The notes below the pieces were generated by a model that made no database searches, had not been told where the DNA came from, and was given only the letters and a program-made list of their open reading frames with translations. A stretch of 63,903 nucleotides of DNA from Bacillota bacterium (GTDB lineage: Bacteria > Bacillota > Clostridia > Lutisporales > Lutisporaceae), in assembly GCA_023230985.1 (NCBI GenBank), contig JALNWH010000002.1:1-63903 (forward strand), written 5' to 3'. The first letter of the stretch is position 1; each line of letters opens with the position of its first letter. Of this stretch, positions 1 through 9,074 are shown piece by piece. A program made the translations under genes and the position numbers.

Positions 1-209
1 AGGTTAAATTCAGAATGTTTGGAATTCTATGTAATAAATATTGGATATATATATTTATATATAAAGTTTACTCGTTAAGACTGGTGCTTTTGTGGAAACC
101 TTGCCTCTATGTTATAATTGTGTTAGTATCATTTAATAAAAGTTATACGAAACTTATATTTAAATAACTATCAATATAAGAGTTTAATAATCACAAAAGA
201 GGTGTTACT

Positions 210-728
210 ATGAATCGAGCTGAAAAAAAAATTGCCGTTAATAAACTCATTATTCTTTTAATATTTAAGGAAATAGACTTCCCTCTTTCTAAAGCACAAA
301 TAACCGATATCATTCTTCAAAATAACCTAATAAACTATTTTGATATGCAACAATATATTCAAGAACTTGAAGAGTCTAATATGATTAAAAGAATTGATAA
401 TAAAGAGTTATATACATATACTGAAAAAGGGCATAAAACACTTTGCGGACTTATTTCAGGAATTCCTAAAAATACTGTAAATTTAATAAAAAAATATGTA
501 GCTAATAACAAAGATAAAATAAAACTGGAAACTCAAGTATTTGCCAATTATATTAAAAAAAGCGACGTTGAATACATAGTTATATTAAAAGTAGTTGAAA
601 ACGATATAATATTAATTGAACTAAAACTAAATGTAGTATCAGCAGAACAGGCTAAACAAATATGTGCAAAATGGAAACAATCGTATTTTCAAGTATACGA
701 TAAAATCATTGACATACTAATTAAATAA
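210..728 (+). CDS. DUF4364 family protein, probable winged-helix regulator
   Basis: Predicted 172-residue cytoplasmic protein. The first ~75 residues look like a winged-helix fold: a helix-rich start, then a segment of the form 'ELEESNMIKR...YTYTEKG', which is the usual recognition-helix and wing pattern of small DNA-binding proteins. The rest is mixed alpha/beta. Overall this matches the DUF4364 family common in Clostridia, whose targets are not established. The ATG follows a GAGGTG ribosome site at normal spacing. The gene converges on folC and their 3' ends overlap by 12 bases. A TATAAT box at 113-118 could be its promoter -10. Family call fairly sure; regulatory role inferred. Confidence 0.75.
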   Translation: MNRAEKKIAVNKLIILLIFKEIDFPLSKAQITDIILQNNLINYFDMQQYIQELEESNMIKRIDNKELYTYTEKGHKTLCGLISGIPKNTVNLIKKYVANNKDKIKLETQVFANYIKKSDVEYIVILKVVENDIILIELKLNVVSAEQAKQICAKWKQSYFQVYDKIIDILIK

Positions 729-2003
729 TTTGTAAGCCTCACCTATTAAATATAATGAACCTGCAATACATATAACCGAATCTTTGGTATATTCTTTAAT
801 TGCTATATCTACCGCCTTTTCCAATAATGGCTCAATCTTTACATTAGAACAGTATTTTTTCGCTTCTAATGCCAATTCTTCTGCTTTCAATGATCTTTCA
901 CTTATAGGTTCTGTTGCAACAAAAGCTTTAGCTGTTGATGCCAGTATTTTTACACTTTTATCGTATTCCTTATCCTTTAACATGCCCATAACTAAAATCA
1001 ATTCTTTCCCTTTAAAATACTTTCTTATAGCAGATGACAATGCTGATACCCCATTCACATTATGTGCCCCATCTAAAACTATTAACGGGCCATATGAAAC
1101 TATACTAAACCTGCCTATCCATTTTGTTTTTTTTATTCCTTCCTTAATATTGAATTCGCTTATTTGAAACCCTAAATCATTGAGCAGCAAGGCTACAGTA
1201 AAAGCCACTGCGGCATTTATAACTTGATGATCACCTAAAAGAGGTAATTCTATATTATTATATTTTACGCCATTATAAGAATAGTCCATGGATTGTCCAT
1301 CTATACCAAAATTATTTAATGTGATATTTTTTCTTTTTACGTCAACTATTTTATTGTTTTGCTCTTTAGAAATACTTTTTATTACCTGTTCTGCTTCAAT
1401 ATATTCTTGTGGGTATAAGACAGTAATACCATTTTTTTTAATAATACCGGCTTTTTCGTATGCAATTTTGTCTATGCTATCTCCTAAGATATCTAAGTGA
1501 TCGTAATTGATTGAAGAAATAACTGAAATCATAGGATTTAAAACATTTGTAGCATCATATCTACCGCCTAAGCCTACTTCGATTATAGAGATATCAACAT
1601 TTTCATCCTTTAAATATAGAAAAGCCAAAGCTGTTAATACCTCAAATTGAGAAGGTATTTCTCCTCCGTTAAATTTTATTAAATCTATTTTTTCTTTTAA
1701 AAATGTTATATACTTTGCTAAGTCATTTTCACTTATATTCTCTCCATTTATTAAATATCTTTCAGTTATATTAATTAAATGTGGAGAAATATAGGTTCCC
1801 ACCTTATAACCGGATTCTCGGGCAATACTTGAAATCATTGCAGTAATCGAACCTTTTCCATTTGTACCTGCTATAAGAACAGATTTTAGGCCTTTATGCG
1901 GGTTACCAATAAGATCCAGCAAGTTATTAATCCTATGCAATCCGGGGTTAAACCCGCCCTTTAACTCAGAATCAATATATTCTAAAGCATTTTTATAATT
2001 CAT
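717..2003 (-). CDS. folC: Bifunctional folylpolyglutamate synthase / dihydrofolate synthase
   Basis: Mur-ligase-superfamily enzyme of 428 residues that adds glutamate to folates, and in bifunctional members also to dihydropteroate, at the expense of ATP. The P-loop GTNGKGS is at residues 46-52, the EVGLGGRYDATN block at about 142-153, and the linker and C-terminal domain carry LDGAHN at 310-315. Length is normal for the family. ATG start with GAGG upstream, 9 bases after the valS stop, so it is very likely cotranscribed with valS, as in many Firmicutes. Whether both activities are present cannot be told from sequence alone. Confidence 0.95.
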   Translation of the reverse strand: MNYKNALEYIDSELKGGFNPGLHRINNLLDLIGNPHKGLKSVLIAGTNGKGSITAMISSIARESGYKVGTYISPHLINITERYLINGENISENDLAKYITFLKEKIDLIKFNGGEIPSQFEVLTALAFLYLKDENVDISIIEVGLGGRYDATNVLNPMISVISSINYDHLDILGDSIDKIAYEKAGIIKKNGITVLYPQEYIEAEQVIKSISKEQNNKIVDVKRKNITLNNFGIDGQSMDYSYNGVKYNNIELPLLGDHQVINAAVAFTVALLLNDLGFQISEFNIKEGIKKTKWIGRFSIVSYGPLIVLDGAHNVNGVSALSSAIRKYFKGKELILVMGMLKDKEYDKSVKILASTAKAFVATEPISERSLKAEELALEAKKYCSNVKIEPLLEKAVDIAIKEYTKDSVICIAGSLYLIGEAYKLFN

Positions 2004-2012
2004 AACAAAACC

Positions 2013-4670
2013 TCATTTACTAATTTCTTCTAATCTTTTCGTTACTTTATCCATTAGTTCCAAATACTTTTTCTTCTTTTCTCTCTCTTCTTTTACTATG
2101 TTTTCCGGAGCTTTTTCAATAAATTTTTCATTGTTTAATTTTGAGTCTACCCTCTTTAACTCGTTATCCAGCTTTTCTTTTTCTTTGTTTAGCCTTTGAA
2201 TTTCCTTGTCTTTATCTATCAGCTCAAAAACAGGAAGATATATTTCAGCACCTTCAATAATTGCCGAAATCATATCTTGGGGAATATCAACTTTTTCGTC
2301 CTTTATAATAACTTCCGATGAATATCCTAATTTTTCAATGTACGTTTTTCCTTTTATAATTGCATTCTTCACATCTTTATTACTTGCAACTATAAGCGTT
2401 TTAGTTTTTTTTGAAGGTACTACCTTCATTTCAGATCGTATATTTCTTATTGATTTTATAATACTCATAACTGTTTCCATGCTTTTCTCTTCATACGGAG
2501 CATCTAAACCCTCACTAAATAACGGCCATTGGCTATTAACTATTGACTCACTTTCTAGTGGTAAGTGTTGATATATTTCTTCAGTAATAAATGGCATATA
2601 AGGATGCAATAATTTCAAAGATGTTGTTAAAACATATACTAAGGTTGACTGCGCTATCTGTTTTGATAATTTATCATCTCCATAAAGTCTGTCTTTTACC
2701 AATTCAATATACCAATCGCAAAACTCGAACCAGATAAAATCATACAATTTCTGAGCCGCAATTCCCAGTTCAAAATTTTCCAGATTATCTGTTACCTCTT
2801 TTATTAACTTATTTAGTCTGCTAACAATCCATTTATCAGCAATGGTACTGTATTCATTATGTTTTTCAAATTCACCCTCATAAATAATATCTTCTGTATT
2901 CATCAAAACAAAGCGCGAAGCATTCCATATTTTATTAGCAAAATTACTAAAGGCCTCTACCCGCTCCCAAAAAAACCTCATATCATTACCCGGGGAATTT
3001 CCGAAAACAAGATTAAATCTTAAAGCATCCGCTCCATATTTATCTATAACTTTTATGGGGTCTATGCCATTACCTAGGGACTTACTCATTTTCCTGCCTT
3101 CTGAATCCCTAACAATTCCATGGATGTAAACATGTTTAAATGGTTCCTTTCCTATATTCTCAACAGATGAAAAAATCATTCTCGCAACCCAGAAAAATAT
3201 AATATCGTAACCTGTTACTAAGACACTGGTTGGGAAAAAGTATTTAAAATCTTCTGTTTCTTCCGGCCAACCTAAAGTAGAAAATGGCCAAAGCGCAGAG
3301 CTAAACCATGTATCAAGAGTATCCTCATCCTGTTCTATGTTTTTACAACCACATTTTGGACACTCATTTGGTTTTTCTTCATTGACAATTATTTCACCGC
3401 AATCCAAGCAATAATAAGCAGGAATTCTATGCCCCCACCATAATTGTCTGGAAATGCACCAATCCTGTATATTCTCCATCCAATTATAATATATTTTTGT
3501 AAACCTATCCGGTACAAATTTAACCTTTCCCTCTTTTACAATTTCAATGGCAGGTAAAGCTAAGGGTTTCATCTTTACAAACCATTGTTTTGAAAGTATA
3601 GGCTCGATAACAGTATTACACCTTTGACAATGACCAACACTGTGCTCATGTTCTTTGATATTCACAATTAGACCCAGATTCTCCAAATCCTTAATGATTT
3701 GCTTCCTCGCTTCATTGCGTTCTAAACCACAATATTTACCGCCTAATTCATTGATAGTACCATCGTCATTGATTACTCTAGGCATAGACAGTTCATGCCT
3801 TAAGCCAATTTCAAAGTCATTTGGGTCATGGGCCGGAGTGATTTTAACAGCACCTGTTCCAAATTCCATATCTACATAATCATCTGCGATAATAGGTATT
3901 TCTTTATTTAATAAAGGCAATATAACTGATTTGCCTATTAGATCTTTATATCTCTTATCTTCCGGATGAACAGCAACAGCTGTATCTCCAAGCATGGTTT
4001 CCGGTCTGGTAGTTGCTATTTCCAAAAAACTTTTAGAATCTTTTATAGGATATTTTATGTGCCAAAAATAACCGTTTTCTTCATCGTAAATTGTTTCAAT
4101 ATCAGAAATAGATGTTTTACAGTTCACACACCAATTGATTATTCTTTCACCTTTATAGACTAAACCTTTTCTATAAAGGTCAATAAAAACTTTTCTTACG
4201 GCTCTTGAGCAGATTTCATCTAGGGTAAACCTTTCCCTAGTCCAATCACAGGAACTCCCAAGTTTTTTTAATTGATTTACTATTCTTCCTCCGTATTCTT
4301 CTTTCCACTTCCAAGCTCTTTCCAAGAATTTTTCCCCTCCAAGTTCTTTTTTTGTTATACCTTCTTTGTTTAACATTTCAACTATTTTTGCTTCTGTAGC
4401 AATACTGGCATGATCGGATCCCGGAAGCCAAAGAGTCGAATATCCTTGCATTCGTTTATATCTTATTAAGATATCCTGAATCGTGTTATCAAGGGCATGT
4501 CCCAAATGAAGTTCACCTGTTATATTTGGTGGTGGGATAACTATAGTGTAAGGTTCTTTTTCTAAATCTATTTCAGGTGTGAAATATCCTTTTTCTATCC
4601 ATGTTTTGTAAAGTTTTTCTTCAACTTGTTTTGGATCATAGGTCTTTGCTATATTTTTTTGTTCACTCAT
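2013..4670 (-). CDS. valS: Valyl-tRNA synthetase
   Basis: Class I aminoacyl-tRNA synthetase charging tRNA-Val, 885 residues. Visible are the HIGH-type motif HLGH at residues 55-58 after PPPNITG, the editing (CP1) domain, a CxxC/CxxC zinc-like region (YYCLDCGE...CPKCGC), the KMSKS motif in GRKMSKSLGNG, and a C-terminal coiled coil typical of ValRS. The open frame extends 30 codons upstream, but that part lies in the T-box leader. The ATG at 4670 has a strong GGAGG 7 bases upstream, so I use it. Expression should depend on uncharged tRNA-Val through the leader. folC follows after 9 bases. Confidence 0.97.
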   Translation of the reverse strand: MSEQKNIAKTYDPKQVEEKLYKTWIEKGYFTPEIDLEKEPYTIVIPPPNITGELHLGHALDNTIQDILIRYKRMQGYSTLWLPGSDHASIATEAKIVEMLNKEGITKKELGGEKFLERAWKWKEEYGGRIVNQLKKLGSSCDWTRERFTLDEICSRAVRKVFIDLYRKGLVYKGERIINWCVNCKTSISDIETIYDEENGYFWHIKYPIKDSKSFLEIATTRPETMLGDTAVAVHPEDKRYKDLIGKSVILPLLNKEIPIIADDYVDMEFGTGAVKITPAHDPNDFEIGLRHELSMPRVINDDGTINELGGKYCGLERNEARKQIIKDLENLGLIVNIKEHEHSVGHCQRCNTVIEPILSKQWFVKMKPLALPAIEIVKEGKVKFVPDRFTKIYYNWMENIQDWCISRQLWWGHRIPAYYCLDCGEIIVNEEKPNECPKCGCKNIEQDEDTLDTWFSSALWPFSTLGWPEETEDFKYFFPTSVLVTGYDIIFFWVARMIFSSVENIGKEPFKHVYIHGIVRDSEGRKMSKSLGNGIDPIKVIDKYGADALRFNLVFGNSPGNDMRFFWERVEAFSNFANKIWNASRFVLMNTEDIIYEGEFEKHNEYSTIADKWIVSRLNKLIKEVTDNLENFELGIAAQKLYDFIWFEFCDWYIELVKDRLYGDDKLSKQIAQSTLVYVLTTSLKLLHPYMPFITEEIYQHLPLESESIVNSQWPLFSEGLDAPYEEKSMETVMSIIKSIRNIRSEMKVVPSKKTKTLIVASNKDVKNAIIKGKTYIEKLGYSSEVIIKDEKVDIPQDMISAIIEGAEIYLPVFELIDKDKEIQRLNKEKEKLDNELKRVDSKLNNEKFIEKAPENIVKEEREKKKKYLELMDKVTKRLEEISK

Positions 4671-4683
4671 TCTTTTTCCTCCA

Positions 4684-4925
4684 TTATCTGAAATTAAAAA
4701 ACCCTTCATCTGTAAGGACGAAGGATAAATTCGCGGTACCACCCTAATTCCGGCTAACACCGGCTCTTTACACTATAACGGGCAGACCCGCCTGCATCTA
4801 CTAAACTCAATGCAGAAACTCCAAAGCTACCTTCAATGTCATCTTATTCTTAGATATCTTTCAGCCTATGAATATCTTTCTCTTTTCAGAAGATAGACAT
4901 TTACTCCTCTTTATCATCGCTTTTC
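4684..4925 (-). promoter_or_regulatory. T-box leader of valS
   Basis: The leader between the valS promoter and start codon contains the T-box core AGGGTGGTACCGCGAA (core at 4730-4743) followed by a terminator hairpin. Stem I begins with the AGAGGAGTA-type motif near 4900-4915. Beyond the stem I base (ATGTC/GACAT) a GTA triplet at 4828-4830 fits a valine specifier, though a one-base shift would read glycine. Mechanism known for the class: uncharged tRNA pairs with the specifier and the T-box, favouring the antiterminator and valS transcription. Confidence 0.95.
4696..4724 (-). terminator. T-box-controlled terminator of valS leader
   Basis: A CCTTC...GAAGG stem (4703-4707 with 4720-4724) is followed on the minus strand by six T residues. 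It lies directly after the T-box and before the valS ribosome site, so it is the regulated terminator. Confidence 0.85.
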
Positions 4926-4936
4926 TATATAGTAAC

Positions 4937-4965
4937 ATTTAATCATCACATTATGCTTTTGTCAA
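4937..4965 (-). promoter_or_regulatory. Sigma-A type promoter of valS
   Basis: TTGACA (4960-4965) and TTAAAT (4937-4942) are separated by 17 bases on the minus strand. Start would be just upstream of T-box stem I. Confidence 0.65.
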
Positions 4966-4970
4966 TAGCT

Positions 4971-5495
4971 TTAACGATTAAACTCTTTCCTAATCGTAAT
5001 AAATTTTAAAAAATAAAAAAACGTTGAAACAAAATTAAATACTAAGAATAAAACTATCATACTGTATCCTACCGGCAAATTAATTATTACAGAAAAACCA
5101 GCCGCATAAAAGAGTGCAGTAGAAACTTTACCTAATACATTTGCAGGTATAATTTCTTTTTTTCCGTTATAAAGATAAAAAGCCCCCAATATCATCAAAA
5201 GCTCCTTTAAAAACATTACCAAAAGTATCCAAGCTTCTATCTTGTTTTTTATAACAAAAACAGTTAAAACGGAAATTAACACCATCTTATCAGCTAAAGG
5301 ATCAAGAATAGTTCCTATTTTTGTAACTTGATCTAATTTTCTAGCAATAAAACCATCCATCAAATCAGTAATACCGGAAAATAAAAAAAATATTAGGGCT
5401 ATTTTCTCTCCATGCGTGGGAAAAAAAAGATAAAAATATAAAAATGGTGGAATAACTAATATTCTCAATAAAGTTAAAGCATTTGGTATATTCAA
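4971..5495 (-). CDS. pgsA: CDP-diacylglycerol--glycerol-3-phosphate 3-phosphatidyltransferase
   Basis: Integral membrane enzyme of 174 residues that makes phosphatidylglycerol phosphate, the first committed step to phosphatidylglycerol and cardiolipin. The CDP-alcohol phosphotransferase signature is complete: D44, D47-G48, A51-R52, G61, D65, D69. Several hydrophobic segments follow, as expected. The start is TTG at 5495 with TGAGGTG 6-7 bases upstream; no ATG gives a sensible N-terminus. It stands upstream of the valS promoter in the same orientation and may be its own unit. Family certain; the exact substrate follows the usual PgsA assignment. Confidence 0.93.
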   Translation of the reverse strand: MNIPNALTLLRILVIPPFLYFYLFFPTHGEKIALIFFLFSGITDLMDGFIARKLDQVTKIGTILDPLADKMVLISVLTVFVIKNKIEAWILLVMFLKELLMILGAFYLYNGKKEIIPANVLGKVSTALFYAAGFSVIINLPVGYSMIVLFLVFNFVSTFFYFLKFITIRKEFNR

Positions 5496-5694
5496 AGTTT
5501 ACACCTCAAGTATCTTAAATAGTTTGTGAATTTATTTTATCTTAATTTTAAATGAAAATTTATTACATGCCTCTCTTTTATTATTATATCTCATTTCCCA
5601 TGTAATAACCAATTTCTACATTAGTCAAATACAAGCACTTTAAGACGATTGTTGAATACATTGTAAATGATAGTATATTTTTAGGAGTGAAAAT

Positions 5695-6693
5695 ATGGTA
5701 AAGCACAAAAAGATAGTTTGCATAATTTTAGCTTCGTTACTTTTTATAAGTCTTTTCACAGGTTGCAGTAAAAATGAATTGATTAAAATAAGGTTAAATG
5801 AAGTTGTACGCTCTATTTTTTATGCACCACAATATGTGGCAATAAGCAAAGGTTTTTTTGAAGAAGAAGGGTTTGAAATTGAATTAACAACAGGACAAGG
5901 CGCAGACAAAACTATGACTGCTTTGCTTTCGGGACAATGCGATATCGGTTTTGCCGGCCCGGAAGCATGTATCTATGTTTATGAACAGGGTAAGGAAGAT
6001 TATGCAATAATTTTTGCGCAATTGACTCAAAGAGACGGCTCATTCTTAGTTGCAAGAGAGCCGGATCCGGATTTTAATTGGAAAAAAACAAAAGGAAAAA
6101 CCATAATAGGTGGCAGACCCGGCGGTGTTCCTGAAATGACTTTAGAATATATTTTAAAACAAAACGGTATAATCCCCGGCGAAGATGTTGAATTAATTAC
6201 AAATCTTCAATTTACTGCAACAGCAGGGGCATTTAAAGGTGGCGTTGGAGACTATGTTGCTCTTTTTGAACCCACAGGGTCTATGTTGGAAAAAGAAAAT
6301 GCAGGAAGCATTGTTGCTTCCATAGGAACAGATAGCGGTTTAATCGCTTATACATCTTTCTTTGCATCTAAAAGCTATATAGAAAAGAATCCTGGTATAA
6401 TACAAAGGCTAACAAATGCTATTTATAAAGGTCAGCTTTGGGTAAGAGATCATTCCGCAGAAGAAATTGCAAAGGAAATAAAACCCTACTTTCTAGATGC
6501 GGATGATGAAATTCTGCTAGCTGTGGTAAACCGATATAAAGAAGTTGGCACTTGGAAGGAAGATCCAATATCGGTTATAGAAAATTATGATTTATTACAA
6601 GAGGTCATGATAACTGCCGGAGAGCTTAAAGAAAAGATAGATATTAATAAAATTATTGATAACAGTTTTGCAGAAAAAGCAATGCAAAAATAA
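5695..6693 (+). CDS. ABC transporter substrate-binding lipoprotein (NMT1/SsuA/ThiY type)
   Basis: Periplasmic-binding-protein-like lipoprotein of 332 residues. A signal peptide ends in the lipobox LFTGC, with Cys24 as the lipidated residue. The mature part begins with the NMT1/SsuA-type pattern YAPQYVAISKGFFEEEGFEIEL and contains QGADKTMTALLSGQCDIGF, the usual nucleotide- or sulfonate-type ligand fold. It heads a three-gene import cassette with an ATPase and a permease, 99 bases and then an overlap apart. Such systems take up pyrimidine precursors of thiamine, alkanesulfonates, taurine or riboflavin. No TPP or FMN riboswitch is visible upstream, so the substrate stays open. Confidence 0.9.
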   Translation: MVKHKKIVCIILASLLFISLFTGCSKNELIKIRLNEVVRSIFYAPQYVAISKGFFEEEGFEIELTTGQGADKTMTALLSGQCDIGFAGPEACIYVYEQGKEDYAIIFAQLTQRDGSFLVAREPDPDFNWKKTKGKTIIGGRPGGVPEMTLEYILKQNGIIPGEDVELITNLQFTATAGAFKGGVGDYVALFEPTGSMLEKENAGSIVASIGTDSGLIAYTSFFASKSYIEKNPGIIQRLTNAIYKGQLWVRDHSAEEIAKEIKPYFLDADDEILLAVVNRYKEVGTWKEDPISVIENYDLLQEVMITAGELKEKIDINKIIDNSFAEKAMQK

Positions 6694-6792
6694 TTTAGCC
6701 CCATAATATTGGGCTTATCTTACATCATTCTATCACTTTTATTGTTTCATTGAATACTATAAAACTGATAGTAGTTTTGCGGGGGTGCTTAA

Positions 6793-7560
6793 ATGGAAAA
6801 AATTGTTGAAATGCAAAATGTATCTATGAATTACCATTCGCTTGGTGGTGAAACCCAAGCTATAAAATCCTTGTCCTTTGATATATTAGATGGAGAATTT
6901 GTTAGCATAGTAGGCCCGAGTGGATGTGGAAAATCAACTCTTCTATCCTTAATCTCTGGCATTTTAAAACCTTCTAAAGGAAGAATACTAATAAAAAACG
7001 AAGAAGTTAAAGGACCATCAAAAAATATAGGTTATATGCTGCAAAAAGACCATTTATTTGAATGGAGAACAATTATAAAAAACGTAATTATAGGCTTAGA
7101 AATACAAGGTACGTTAAATAAAGAAACTTATAAGTCTGCTGAAAAGCTGCTTAAAGAATACGGCTTATATGAATTTAAAAATTATTATCCCAAACAGCTA
7201 TCCGGTGGTATGAGACAAAGGGCTGCTTTAATAAGAACTTTGACAGCCAATCCTGACTTGCTATTATTAGATGAGCCCTTTTCTGCACTGGATTATCAAA
7301 CTAGACTTGCCATATCTGAAGAAATATGGCTTATCATAAAAAAAGAAAAAAAGACTGCAATACTTGTTACCCACGATATATCTGAGGCGATTTCAATGTC
7401 GGATAGGGTAATCGTTCTAACAAAACGGCCTGCTGAAATAAAGTCTGTATATGATATCGTACTGACTTGTGAAAACAAAACGCCTATTACCTGCAGAGAA
7501 GCTCCCGAATTCAGATATTATTTTAATTCTATATGGAAGGAGTTGGATGTACATGTATGA
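6793..7560 (+). CDS. ABC transporter ATP-binding protein (SsuB/TauB/ThiZ type)
   Basis: Cytoplasmic ATPase of 255 residues that powers the importer. Walker A GPSGCGKST is at residues 41-49, the Q-loop glutamine near 84, the signature LSGGMRQR at 136-143, and Walker B LLLLDEPFSALD at 156-167, followed by the switch histidine in VTHDISEA. ATG with a GCGGGGGTG ribosome site. The 3' end overlaps the permease start by 8 bases, implying translational coupling. All catalytic motifs are intact, so the transporter should be active. Confidence 0.95.
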   Translation: MEKIVEMQNVSMNYHSLGGETQAIKSLSFDILDGEFVSIVGPSGCGKSTLLSLISGILKPSKGRILIKNEEVKGPSKNIGYMLQKDHLFEWRTIIKNVIIGLEIQGTLNKETYKSAEKLLKEYGLYEFKNYYPKQLSGGMRQRAALIRTLTANPDLLLLDEPFSALDYQTRLAISEEIWLIIKKEKKTAILVTHDISEAISMSDRVIVLTKRPAEIKSVYDIVLTCENKTPITCREAPEFRYYFNSIWKELDVHV

Positions 7561-8359
7561 TAAAACTGATTTTTCACAAGAACACATTAATTATATTAAA
7601 AGCCATAAGTCTTTTAAAAGAGCTGTCAGCTTTACTAGAATTATAATTTTCATTACAATATTTTTTGTATGGGAAATTGCAGCCAACCTTCAATGGATAG
7701 ACCCTTTTATAATGAGTCAGCCTTCCAGAATGCTCAAAACAGTAATTACACTGTCTAAAGACGGCTCATTATTTCTTCATACAGGCGTGACTTTATATGA
7801 AACAATAGTAGGTTTTGTATTAGGTACTGTTTTGGGCACTATAATAGCAATAATCCTTTGGTGGTCTAATTTTTTAGCTAAGGTATTAGATCCATATTTA
7901 GTAGTATTAAATGCTTTACCAAAAACTGCTCTTGGCCCTGTTATACTTGTTTGGATTGGCGGTACTACAAAATCTATAATTGTTATGGCACTGCTTGTTT
8001 CAATTATAGTTACCATTATCAGCGTTTATTCCGGTTTTAGTAATTGTGACGAAGACAAAATTAAACTTCTAAAGACTTTTGGTGCGAACAAGAGACAGAT
8101 TTTAAAACTGGTTGTATTACCTTCAAATATTCCCGCAATAATTTCCGCTTTAAAAATAAATGTAGGATTATCTTTAGTAGGAGTTATTGTAGGAGAATTC
8201 CTTGTCTCAAAAGAAGGATTAGGTTTCTTAATTATATACGGAGGACAGGTTTTTAAAATGGACATGGTTATGATGAGTGTAATTATATTAGCTATAGCTG
8301 CTGCTTTACTCTATCTATCAGTGCTATGGATAGAAAAAAAAGTTACGAAAATGATGTGA
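7553..8359 (+). CDS. ABC transporter permease (SsuC/TauC/ThiX type)
   Basis: BPD-type inner-membrane permease of about 268 residues with roughly six hydrophobic helices. The EAA-loop region for ATPase contact is visible as LLKTFGANKRQILKLVVLPSNIPAI. The longer open frame starting at 7469 is inside the ATPase gene. ATGs at 7547 and 7553 both follow AAGGAG; I chose 7553 (10-base spacing) over 7547 (4 bases). It is translationally coupled to the ATPase and closes the cassette, being followed at once by a strong terminator. Substrate unknown, as for its partners. Confidence 0.93.
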   Translation: MYDKTDFSQEHINYIKSHKSFKRAVSFTRIIIFITIFFVWEIAANLQWIDPFIMSQPSRMLKTVITLSKDGSLFLHTGVTLYETIVGFVLGTVLGTIIAIILWWSNFLAKVLDPYLVVLNALPKTALGPVILVWIGGTTKSIIVMALLVSIIVTIISVYSGFSNCDEDKIKLLKTFGANKRQILKLVVLPSNIPAIISALKINVGLSLVGVIVGEFLVSKEGLGFLIIYGGQVFKMDMVMMSVIILAIAAALLYLSVLWIEKKVTKMM

Positions 8360-8385
8360 GCATATATGCTCACATCATTTTTTTA
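8351..8385 (+). terminator. Rho-independent terminator of the ABC importer operon
   Basis: A perfect 28-base palindrome (8351-8378) with TGAGCATATATGCTCA at its centre, followed by seven T. It includes the last codons of the permease gene. Confidence 0.9.
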
Positions 8386-8444
8386 TAATACACGAAAAAA
8401 GTTGAATGCTTTGATTACTAAAATAATATATACTCACAACTTTA

Positions 8445-9074
8445 TTACACTATATCAAGAAGATGTGGAAACTCATCTATTACAAAATCAGACCTTATAT
8501 TCTCTTGATAAAATCCGGCTTCGCTCCAATTAACAAATACACTTTTTACCCCGGCGTTTCTTGCACAATTTATATCATATTCACTATCTCCTACCATCAA
8601 GGCTTGTTCCGGATCAGCGCGAAGCAAAGATAAGGCCTTAATAATCGGATCCGGATACGGCTTATGTAAATTCGTATCCTCGTAAGCAACAACTTTATCA
8701 AAATATCTTAATAGATTGCATATTTCTAAGCCTCTTTTAGCCAACACTTTCCTTTTCGAAGTAACAACACTCAAAGAATAGCTTTTTTTATATAATTTCA
8801 TTAATACGGAATCTACATTTTTAAAGGCTTTTATACTTTTATCGTGTATGCTTTCATTAAATTTAATATAAGTATCGTACATTTCTTCGGCCTTTTTTTC
8901 AGAAAATCTTTTTAAAGTTGTAATAAGCGGTTCGCCAAAATATTTTTTTATTTGGCCTTCCTCAATATCTATGTCTATATGCAATTTCAAAGTATACTTA
9001 AAAGAATCAATAATAAGTTTATTTGTATCAATTAAAGTTCCATCTAAATCAAATAACAAATATTTATATTTCAT
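8445..9074 (-). CDS. HAD-family phosphatase, PpaX/phosphoglycolate phosphatase-like
   Basis: Haloacid-dehalogenase-type hydrolase of 209 residues. Motif I DLDGT (9-13, with nucleophile Asp9 and acid Asp11), motif II VVTSK near 101-105, motif III Lys in KPYPDP, and motif IV VGDSEYD are all present. An alpha-helical cap sits between motifs I and II. The pattern is that of PpaX pyrophosphatase and Gph phosphoglycolate phosphatase; sequence alone does not separate them. ATG start with AGGGAG upstream. Its 5' end overlaps the rnhC 3' end by 11 bases, so both are probably cotranscribed. Confidence 0.85.
   Translation of the reverse strand: MKYKYLLFDLDGTLIDTNKLIIDSFKYTLKLHIDIDIEEGQIKKYFGEPLITTLKRFSEKKAEEMYDTYIKFNESIHDKSIKAFKNVDSVLMKLYKKSYSLSVVTSKRKVLAKRGLEICNLLRYFDKVVAYEDTNLHKPYPDPIIKALSLLRADPEQALMVGDSEYDINCARNAGVKSVFVNWSEAGFYQENIRSDFVIDEFPHLLDIV

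Noticed and set aside
5500..5694. Possible TPP riboswitch before the NMT1-type transporter
   Set aside because: No CTGAGA or ACCTGA blocks on either strand.
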